A stretch of DNA of 64,000 bases from an uncultured Oscillospiraceae bacterium (GTDB lineage: Bacteria; Bacillota; Clostridia; Oscillospirales; Oscillospiraceae): positions 62,001-126,000 of the forward strand of contig CAKSWT010000002.1 in assembly GCA_934512135.1 (NCBI GenBank). Direction: 5' to 3'. The position numbers were made by a program, and so were the translations under genes. Position 1 is the stretch's first letter, and every line of letters begins with the position of its first letter. Below, in pieces: positions 1 to 5,824 of this stretch. The notes under the pieces were generated by a model that saw only the letters and a list, made by a program, of their open reading frames with translations, had not been told where the DNA came from and made no database searches.

Positions 1-1
1 G

Positions 2-466
2 AATCCCTCCTGCATCAATACCTTGCGGATGGTGACTCTGGTGAAGGACGGTCAGGCGCATCTGATGTATACGCTGATTCGGGTGGGCGACGGCACCCGG
101 GTGGTGGACAATATCTCCAGCGGCGGCATGTACGCCCCGGTGTGGGAGAACGGGAAAATCGCAAAGCCCGCCTTCTGCGACGCCACAGGGCTCTACTATG
201 AAAAGCATCCTGCCACAGGGACGGATTTTGTGGGCTTTGAGATTCCCTGCTACGCCCAGGCGGTGGAGCTGGTGAAGCGGGCGGCCCTGGTGGTGGAGCA
301 GGTGAAGTATGTGGGCTGGGACGTGTCCATTTCAGAAAACGGCCCGGTTCTGGTGGAGGGCAATGTGATTCCCGGCTATGACATGTGCCAGAACTACCAT
401 CATCTGGGGGATGACAAAACGGGGATTCTTCCGAAATTCCGCCAGTATTATCCCCAGGCGCTGTGA
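2..466 (+). CDS. Sugar-transfer-associated ATP-grasp protein (3' part)
   Basis: This is the C-terminal 154 residues of a protein whose start lies before the window; the reading frame is open from base 2. It resembles the ATP-grasp family associated with sugar transfer. The visible family signatures are an NTLR-x-VTL segment near the left edge, DN-x-SSGGM, HP-x-TG, and the closing GWDVSI...GPVLVEGN block, whose acidic residue and asparagine are expected to hold Mg-ATP. Members of this family are often found near polysaccharide or cell-envelope genes and are predicted carboxylate-amine/thiol ligases; the substrate here is unknown. The stop codon overlaps the next start (TGATG), which suggests translational coupling to ylmH. 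Confidence 0.75.
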   Translation, partial: NPSCINTLRMVTLVKDGQAHLMYTLIRVGDGTRVVDNISSGGMYAPVWENGKIAKPAFCDATGLYYEKHPATGTDFVGFEIPCYAQAVELVKRAALVVEQVKYVGWDVSISENGPVLVEGNVIPGYDMCQNYHHLGDDKTGILPKFRQYYPQAL

Positions 467-1263
467 TGGACAGACAGAAAATTATCGCCTCCCTGGGGGA
501 ATCCAAGGAGGACCAGGTGCTTCTGGCCCGGGTCTGGGACAAGATCACCATGGGCGAGCGAAAAAACATTCCGGCAGCCAGCTGCTTTCTCACCGGACGG
601 GAGCAGATTCTCTGCCAGCGGATGTTTCGCCAGGCGGGGATTCCCGAGCCGCTGTTCTTCGGCGGCACTGATGGAGCGGAGCGCCGTGTGGCGGTGTATG
701 TGCCGGATTATCTGGACCAGACCGACTATCTCTACGGAGAGGAGGGGCCGGTGACGGCACTGCGGGTACATTACTCGGCCTATGATACCCTCAGCCATCG
801 GGATTTCCTTGGAAGCCTGATGGGACAGGGCATCAAGCGGGAGATTCTGGGGGACCTGTTTCCCGGAGCGGGGAGCTGTGACATTCTGGTGCTGCGGGAG
901 ATGGGGGAGTATCTGGTTCGCCAGCTGACCCATGTGGGACGGGCCACGGTGCAGGCGGAGATCATTGCCCTCTCGGCGCTGGAGATTCCGGAGCAAAAGG
1001 TGAAGCGCGTGACGGATACCGTGGCGTCTCTGCGGCTGGACAGCATTGTGGCCTCCGGCTTCCAGCAGGGCCGCGGCAAGGCGGTGGGATATATCCAGGC
1101 AGGGAAGGTGGAGCTCAACCATCTGCCGGTGGGGAAGCCCGACGCCGCCGTGGAGGAGGGGGACCTGATTTCCCTTCGAGGCCTGGGCAAGCTCCGGGTG
1201 GCCCAGGTAAAGGGTCAGACGAAAAAAGGACGAATCGCTGTGGTGCTGGAGCGGTTCTTATAA
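466..1263 (+). CDS. ylmH: YlmH-type S4-domain RNA-binding protein
   Basis: A 265-residue protein matching the usual YlmH length. The N-terminal two thirds form the YlmH-specific region. The last ~75 residues are an S4 RNA-binding domain, with 'SLRLDSIVASGF', the 'GRGKAVGYIQAGKVELN' turn and the closing 'DLISLRGLGKLRV' strand. In Bacillus, YlmH is encoded near the division genes and has been linked to cell division and to ribosome-associated quality control (tRNA handling on 50S subunits); those roles are family knowledge, not visible here. A GTG three bases earlier is also in frame, but the ATG overlapping the previous stop is the more natural start. Confidence 0.9.
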   Translation: MDRQKIIASLGESKEDQVLLARVWDKITMGERKNIPAASCFLTGREQILCQRMFRQAGIPEPLFFGGTDGAERRVAVYVPDYLDQTDYLYGEEGPVTALRVHYSAYDTLSHRDFLGSLMGQGIKREILGDLFPGAGSCDILVLREMGEYLVRQLTHVGRATVQAEIIALSALEIPEQKVKRVTDTVASLRLDSIVASGFQQGRGKAVGYIQAGKVELNHLPVGKPDAAVEEGDLISLRGLGKLRVAQVKGQTKKGRIAVVLERFL

Positions 1264-1275
1264 GGAGAGATTACC

Positions 1276-1749
1276 ATGATTACATCCATCTGGACGGCCC
1301 CCGGCGGCGACGCATCCACAGCCAGGGCGCTGCGGCAGCAGGTGTTTTGTCAGGAGCTGGGGCTGGAGGAGGAGCTGGCATGGGACGGAACGGACCCCTA
1401 TGCGGTGCATCTGGTGCTGCTGCTAAATGACACCCCGGTGGCTGCCGGGCGCATTACCTATGGCGGCGTCGGGGTCGCCAAGCTGGACCGGATTTGCGTG
1501 TTGAAAAAGTACCGCCGCCAGGGAATCGGCGACGGCTTGGTTAAAATCCTGGATTACAAGGCATCTCAGATGGGAATGCGGTATTCTCAGGTGGAGGCCG
1601 AGGCGTCTCTGGTGAAACTTTACGGCCGGATCGGCTATACCCCCTGGGGGGATGCAGTGGAACGGTGGGGAAAACGGCTGATTCCCATGAGAAAGGAGAC
1701 CAACGATGGAACAAGAGAAAATTGCGCGCATCAATGCTCTGGCGCATAA
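1276..1749 (+). CDS. GNAT family N-acetyltransferase
   Basis: A 157-residue protein with the acetyl-CoA-binding signature of the GNAT fold: a β4 strand 'AKLDRICVLKKYRR' followed by the pyrophosphate loop R-R-Q-G-I-G-D-G-L, then 'VEAEASLVKLYGRIGY', typical of small-molecule acetyltransferases. A clear AGGAGA ribosome site precedes the ATG. The last 14 codons overlap the start of the next gene by 44 bases in another frame. The tail after 'PMRKE' therefore may be a recent read-through extension rather than conserved sequence. The substrate is unknown. Confidence 0.85.
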   Translation: MITSIWTAPGGDASTARALRQQVFCQELGLEEELAWDGTDPYAVHLVLLLNDTPVAAGRITYGGVGVAKLDRICVLKKYRRQGIGDGLVKILDYKASQMGMRYSQVEAEASLVKLYGRIGYTPWGDAVERWGKRLIPMRKETNDGTRENCAHQCSGA

Positions 1750-1906
1750 GGCCAAGGCCCAGGGGCTGACCCCGGAGGAGCAGGCAGAGCAGGCCGCCCT
1801 GCGGAAGGAGTACATCGCCTCCGTGAAACGGAATCTGGTGAACCAGCTGGAGAACACCACCATTGTGGAGCCGGACGGTACACGGCGTAAGGTGAAAAAG
1901 AAATAA
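1706..1906 (+). CDS. YnzC/DUF896 family small protein
   Basis: A 66-residue basic protein that matches the DUF896 (UPF0291, YnzC) family. It has 'IARINALAHKAKAQGLTPEE', an E-x-x-E/R-x-LR-x-EYI segment and the 'SVKRNLVNQLENTTIV' helix, then a lysine tail. YnzC-like proteins are two-helix bundles; some are LexA/SOS-linked in Bacillus, but their biochemical role is poorly known. An AAAGGAG site at 1692-1698 sets the start inside the preceding GNAT gene. A strong terminator follows directly. Confidence 0.9.
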   Translation: MEQEKIARINALAHKAKAQGLTPEEQAEQAALRKEYIASVKRNLVNQLENTTIVEPDGTRRKVKKK

Positions 1907-1938
1907 CAGAAAAGCCCTTCGGTTTTCCGACAGTCTTG

Positions 1939-1971
1939 GCGCGCCGCCCTGGGGGCGGCGCGCTCCGTTTT
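1939..1971 (+). terminator. Intrinsic terminator after the ylmH-ynzC unit
   Basis: An 11-bp perfect GC stem (arms 1939-1949 and 1953-1963, three-base loop) is followed by TCCGTTTT. It lies between convergent genes and may also stop the leftward M50 protease transcript, although the T-run on that side is poor. Confidence 0.85.
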
Positions 1972-1982
1972 CAAAAAGGCGG

Positions 1983-2540
1983 TCAGAGGGACAGGGAAAG
2001 AGCCTTGTAGAGGAATATGCCGGCCAGTATCAAAGGCCACAGCCCAAAGCCGCCCGGCCCGGAGAGATACAGGGCGCCGCCCCAAAGGCCCAGAGCGGTA
2101 AGCAACCCCAGGTATCCGGCAATGCGTCTGGCAGCGGATTCCGGGAGGGCCCACAGCAGCAGGGAGGACAGCATGACCCCGCCGTCCAGGCCGGGAACGG
2201 GAAGCAGATTAAACAGCCCCAGAATCAGACTATATAGGGCCAGCGCCGGCCAGAGAGGGGCGCAAAGTGCCAGCAGCAGGCTGGCCACTGGACCGGCGGC
2301 AGCGGCCAAGCAAGTCTGAAGGTAGGACAGAGCCGGGGTTTCCAGCTGTGCGCCGGAGACCCCCAGGATGATGGATTTCGGTGGACGGTGGAGCAGGAGC
2401 AGCAGAGAAATATGCCCCAGCTCGTGGACTGCGGCGGCCAAAAGAAAGGGGAGGACCAGGTCCTCCCGGCAGAACCACAGCACAGAGAGCCACAGAATCA
2501 GGGACGGCTCCAGGGTGATTTTTCGGCCCAGACTGACCAA
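1983..2540 (-). CDS. M50 family site-2-type metalloprotease (SpoIVFB-like)
   Basis: About 185 residues, mostly hydrophobic. The zinc-binding HELGH motif sits in an early membrane segment, and the second signature NLLPVPGLDGG sits in a later one, which supplies the third metal ligand (D). This is the minimal core of intramembrane M50 proteases such as SpoIVFB, which cleaves pro-sigma-K in the mother cell; many clostridia have several paralogues, so the substrate is uncertain. The open frame extends further upstream, but that part lacks homologous character and overlaps the small gene at 2498-2692. A TTG start at 2540, next to a GGAGGAG site, is proposed; an alternative start downstream is possible. 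Confidence 0.7.
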   Translation of the reverse strand: MVSLGRKITLEPSLILWLSVLWFCREDLVLPFLLAAAVHELGHISLLLLLHRPPKSIILGVSGAQLETPALSYLQTCLAAAAGPVASLLLALCAPLWPALALYSLILGLFNLLPVPGLDGGVMLSSLLLWALPESAARRIAGYLGLLTALGLWGGALYLSGPGGFGLWPLILAGIFLYKALSLSL

Positions 2541-2692
2541 AGCTCCTCCTCCATTTCCTCTACGGTGACCTCCAACTGCTCCTCGGTTTCTCCCATCCAT
2601 CGGGTTTTTAAGGCGGGAAAGGAGATGGCGGCGGCAAGAAACAGAAAAAGTACCGCCGTGAAAAATATCCAGCTCTTTACCAGCTTGTGCAA
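2498..2692 (-). CDS. Small single-pass membrane protein, unknown
   Basis: A 64-residue frame with one N-terminal transmembrane helix (roughly residues 5-25), followed by a strongly acidic segment ('ETEEQLEVTVEEMEEE'). No family is recognised. It starts with TTG, preceded at 6 nt by a GAGGTGA ribosome site that lies in the 3' arm of a hairpin (2698-2732). Its 3' end overlaps the proposed start of the M50 protease by 43 nt, so the two are probably translationally coupled. By analogy it could be a membrane partner of the protease, which is inference only. Confidence 0.5.
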   Translation of the reverse strand: MHKLVKSWIFFTAVLFLFLAAAISFPALKTRWMGETEEQLEVTVEEMEEELWSVWAEKSPWSRP

Positions 2693-2697
2693 AACAA

Positions 2698-2732
2698 ATC
2701 ACCTCACCGCAATGTATGCGCGGTGAGGTGAT
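2698..2732 (-). terminator. Hairpin after dacF-like gene; also covers a ribosome site
   Basis: Thirteen-base perfect arms (2720-2732 and 2698-2710) with a nine-base loop are followed on the minus strand by TTGTTTTG. This looks like an intrinsic terminator for the carboxypeptidase gene, but the 3' arm also contains the GAGGTGAT site for the small downstream gene. Confidence 0.65.
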
Positions 2733-2743
2733 GCTATGCCGGG

Positions 2744-4270
2744 TCAGCGAGGGGGCCTGCGGGCGGCGGACTGCCTCCGCCTCCGGGCGGCCAGTTGGGC
2801 CTGACGGCGCTTTCTGCGCTTTCGCCGGATGATCTGAGCCCGAAGGATCAAAATGCCCAGCCCCAGGGCGGCCAGCAGAATGAGAATCAGAATCACCAGC
2901 AGCACGGTGCCGATCACCCGGGAGGGGCTGGCGCCGGGGTTAGAGGCGGCGTCCTGGGAGGGGGAGGCCGGGGTGGGCGTAACGACGGCGGGAACCTCTG
3001 CGGCGACGATCATGGGGGACTGGCGAATACAGGTCCCGCCGTAGTAGACCCCAAAGGTGCCGACCTGGGTGTCTGCGGCCAGGGGAGCCGTCAGGGACTG
3101 GTCGGGAAGGGTGTAGGCCGCGGACAGCAGAGAGCTGTCATAGTCGTAGGGCAGCAGCGCCTGCACGGCAGCAGGAAGAATCAGGGTGGCGTCCTTTTCT
3201 CCGTCTGTCACGGGGACGGTGGTGATGGAGGACCACTCCTGCAAAATGTCTGTCAGGGTCAGCTCGTCAAAGCCGTAGTCGAACAGCTCCGAGGCGGTGG
3301 CAAAGCTGTTAAAAACGGGATTGCCGTACTCGTCTGTGGCGCTGGCACCCAGAACCACCGCCAAGTAGGACAGCGTCTCGTCCTCGGCCACACAGATGAC
3401 GCATCGGCCAGCGGGGGTGGTAAAGCCGGTTTTTCCGCCGACCACACGATAGTCATAGTAGCCCGAGAGCTCCTCCTCGGAAATGAGGTAGTTGGTGGTG
3501 GTCAGGGTTCGGGCATCCTGCTGACTTGTGGCGGGAAGCTCATAGGACGGGGTGGAGTAGATTTCCTGGAAGGCCTGGTGCTCCAGGGCGGCCTCCATGA
3601 TCTTGGCCAGGTCCCGGGCGGTGGTGTAGTGATTGTCGTCGTGAAAGCCGTGGGGATTGGCAAAATGGGTGCCGGTACAGCCCAGCTCTGCGGCACGGTC
3701 ATTCATCATCTGCACAAAGCCCTCCTGGCTGCCGCCGATATAGTCGGCAATGACCAGGGCGGCGTCATTGGCAGAGGCCACCATCAGACAGTACAGCAGC
3801 TGCTCCAGGGTATAGGTTTCCCCTGCCATCAGACCCGCAGAGCTTCCGTCCGGGTCCATGGTGCTCAGGGCGTCCTCTGTGATTGAAATCTGCGCCGTGA
3901 GATCGCCTCGCTCCAGGGCCAGCAGACAGGTCATGACCTTGGTGAGACTGGCAGGCTCCCGCCGCTGGTCGATGTTTTTGGCGTAGGCCACCGTGCCGGT
4001 GTTCCGTTCCAGCAGCAGCAGCGCCTCGCCGTCCAGGTCCAGGGCGTCTGCGGGGGTCAGGGAGCCGTCTGCGTCCAGACCGCAGGCAGAGGCGCTGGTG
4101 CTCATGGCCTGGGAGATGGTGCCTAAAATACCCGTGGGGCTCTCCGGTACCGTCAGGGCCTCCTCCTGGAGCGGAGCCTGAATCTCTGTGGAATCGGTTG
4201 CTGCCGCGGTCAAGGGCTGTGCCAGCAGAAGCAAGGCCAGCATCAGCGCGGAAAATCGATGTTTCTTCAT
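2744..4270 (-). CDS. D-alanyl-D-alanine carboxypeptidase (DacB/DacF type)
   Basis: A 508-residue S11-family penicillin-binding protein that trims the terminal D-Ala from peptidoglycan pentapeptides outside the membrane. The signal peptide covers residues 1-24. The active-site set is complete: SxxK as S108-L-T-K111, SxN as S166-A-N168 and KTG at 280-282. A C-terminal β-rich domain follows. After a Pro/Ser-rich linker comes an unusual transmembrane anchor (about 455-478) and a strongly basic cytoplasmic tail, instead of the amphipathic helix of classical DacA. It has its own promoter at 4338-4367 and an AGGAG ribosome site. A sporulation role (DacB/DacF) is plausible but not proven. Confidence 0.9.
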   Translation of the reverse strand: MKKHRFSALMLALLLLAQPLTAAATDSTEIQAPLQEEALTVPESPTGILGTISQAMSTSASACGLDADGSLTPADALDLDGEALLLLERNTGTVAYAKNIDQRREPASLTKVMTCLLALERGDLTAQISITEDALSTMDPDGSSAGLMAGETYTLEQLLYCLMVASANDAALVIADYIGGSQEGFVQMMNDRAAELGCTGTHFANPHGFHDDNHYTTARDLAKIMEAALEHQAFQEIYSTPSYELPATSQQDARTLTTTNYLISEEELSGYYDYRVVGGKTGFTTPAGRCVICVAEDETLSYLAVVLGASATDEYGNPVFNSFATASELFDYGFDELTLTDILQEWSSITTVPVTDGEKDATLILPAAVQALLPYDYDSSLLSAAYTLPDQSLTAPLAADTQVGTFGVYYGGTCIRQSPMIVAAEVPAVVTPTPASPSQDAASNPGASPSRVIGTVLLVILILILLAALGLGILILRAQIIRRKRRKRRQAQLAARRRRQSAARRPPR

Positions 4271-4337
4271 AGTACACTCCTGACGTGTTGGCAGAATCTG
4301 CCGTAGATTGAGGAAAACCGTGGAATTTGACGCTTTT

Positions 4338-4367
4338 ATTATATCAGGTGTTGCCTTGCGGTGTCAA
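4338..4367 (-). promoter_or_regulatory. Sigma-A-type promoter of the carboxypeptidase gene
   Basis: On the minus strand TTGACA (4362-4367) and TATAAT (4338-4343) are separated by 18 bases, leaving a leader of about 60 nt before the ATG at 4270. Confidence 0.8.
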
Positions 4368-4412
4368 TGCGGTTTTATGGTAACCAAGGGGGCGGTGCGT
4401 TGGGGAAACGGG

Positions 4413-4823
4413 TCAGATGAGAATCCCGTCGCAGTGGTCAAGCTCGTGCTGAATGATCTGCGCCGTCCAGCCGGAAAAGGTCTCGCACCGGGGCTCAAAC
4501 CGTTCGTCCTGCCACCGGACCTGGATGGTCTGATAGCGCAGGGCAGGACGGGTGCCGGAAAGGGAGAGACAGCCCTCCTGGGTTTCGTAGGGCCCCAGCT
4601 TCTGTTGAAGAACGGGGTTGAACATGAGCCGGCACCGGCCGTCCTGGGTAAAGACGATGATGCGCTTGCTGACGCCGATCATATTGGCCGCCATACCCAC
4701 GCAGCTGTCCCGGTGGGCCATAAGCGTGTCCAGCAGGTCCTTGGCCACAGGGAGATCATCCGGGGTGGCCGGTAGGGATTTGCGGGCGAGAAGAAACATA
4801 TCCTTGCATATTTTTTGAATCAT
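4413..4823 (-). CDS. def: Peptide deformylase
   Basis: A 136-residue protein that removes the formyl group from nascent N-terminal methionine. The three deformylase motifs are present: G43-M-A-A-N-M-I-G50 (motif I, with M where most enzymes have Q), E84-G-C85-L-S-L and H126-E-L-D-H130. C85, H126 and H130 are the metal ligands and E127 is the catalytic acid. It is at the short end for the family and stops soon after motif III. The changed glutamine position is also seen in the second, smaller clostridial deformylases, so activity is likely but may differ from that of canonical Def. An AGGAGGT ribosome site precedes the ATG. Confidence 0.9.
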   Translation of the reverse strand: MIQKICKDMFLLARKSLPATPDDLPVAKDLLDTLMAHRDSCVGMAANMIGVSKRIIVFTQDGRCRLMFNPVLQQKLGPYETQEGCLSLSGTRPALRYQTIQVRWQDERFEPRCETFSGWTAQIIQHELDHCDGILI

Positions 4824-4865
4824 CAGAGACCTCCTGTTGGGGGATGGGGATGAATTTACTACCCT

Positions 4866-4894
4866 ATTGTAGCAAGCCGGGGACGCCTTCGCAA
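4866..4894 (-). promoter_or_regulatory. Promoter of def
   Basis: TTGCGA (4889-4894) and TACAAT (4866-4871) on the minus strand with a 17-base spacer. Confidence 0.65.
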
Positions 4895-4923
4895 GACCTG
4901 AAATCCAGCCGACAAAGAAACTG

Positions 4924-4952
4924 TGGAAATTTACGAGAAGGCATGCTATAAT
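4924..4952 (+). promoter_or_regulatory. Promoter of uppP
   Basis: A perfect TATAAT (4947-4952) with an extended TGC before it and a weak -35, TGGAAA (4924-4929), spaced 17 bases. It is divergent from the def promoter. Confidence 0.7.
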
Positions 4953-4982
4953 TAAGTGCTATACTGCGGGAGGGATTCTTTT

Positions 4983-5810
4983 ATGTCGTATCTGACCGCA
5001 GTGCTCCTTGGCCTGGTGCAGGGGATTACAGAGTTCCTGCCTGTCTCCAGCTCCGGTCACCTGGCACTGCTGCAGAATATATTTTTGGCGCAGGAGCCGG
5101 ATTTGATGTTTGACGCATGCCTGCACCTGGGGACGCTGCTGTCCCTGCTGCTTGCTTTTCACCGGGACATCCGTGCGGTGACACGGGGAGGCCTTGGGCT
5201 CCTTGGCCTGGGGCAGGAACGCGGGAAAACAAACCGCCGCAATGCCAACCGCCGCCGTATGGCGGTGTTTCTCACGGTGGGAACCATCCCGCTGGCGCTG
5301 GCGCTTCCCCTTCGTTCCCAGGTGGCGGCCATGTACCATAATACGCCGCTGATCAGCCTGATGCTGGTGGGGATGGGGACGGTTTTATATGTCTCCGACC
5401 GCTATTCCGGCGGAAATGACGGCATCCGGGAAACCAGCGCCTGGAAGGCCTTTTTGGTGGGGCTGGCCCAGGTCCCGGGGGTGATTCCCGGCCTGTCCCG
5501 GGCGGGAATCACCATTTCGGCGGGGACCCTGCTGGGCATGAAGCGGAGCTTTGCCGTGTGGTTTTCCTTTCTGCTCAGCGTCCCGGCGGTGCTGGGCGCT
5601 GTGGTGGTGACGTTTTACGATGGGCTACAGGCTGGGAGCCAAAGCCTACAGCTGCCCCAGTATCTCTGCGGCATGCTTGCGGCGGCGGTGTCCGGCTATT
5701 TCAGCATCGGACTGCTTCGGTATTTGGCGGCAAAGCACAAGTTCGGCGGGTTTATTTACTATTGTTGGGGCGCAGGACTGATTTCCCTGGCGCTTTCCCT
5801 GATTGCATAA
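4983..5810 (+). CDS. uppP: Undecaprenyl-diphosphatase UppP (BacA family)
   Basis: A 275-residue polytopic membrane enzyme that dephosphorylates undecaprenyl diphosphate so that the lipid carrier can be reused in cell-wall synthesis. The first family signature, QGITEFLPVSSSGH, covers residues 13-26 (E17 catalytic). The second, PGLSRAG, sits in the re-entrant loop of the second half. About seven hydrophobic segments are visible. Loss of carrier recycling confers bacitracin sensitivity in relatives. A longer frame begins at 4956, but the ATG at 4983, after a GGGAGGG site, matches family length. Confidence 0.95.
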   Translation: MSYLTAVLLGLVQGITEFLPVSSSGHLALLQNIFLAQEPDLMFDACLHLGTLLSLLLAFHRDIRAVTRGGLGLLGLGQERGKTNRRNANRRRMAVFLTVGTIPLALALPLRSQVAAMYHNTPLISLMLVGMGTVLYVSDRYSGGNDGIRETSAWKAFLVGLAQVPGVIPGLSRAGITISAGTLLGMKRSFAVWFSFLLSVPAVLGAVVVTFYDGLQAGSQSLQLPQYLCGMLAAAVSGYFSIGLLRYLAAKHKFGGFIYYCWGAGLISLALSLIA

Positions 5811-5824
5811 GAAGGAGGGGTTTT

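Noticed and set aside
5558..5824. N-terminal extension of FtsK/SpoIIIE
   Set aside because: The extension lies inside uppP in another frame and lacks a ribosome site. The ATG at 5825 has one and gives the family start.
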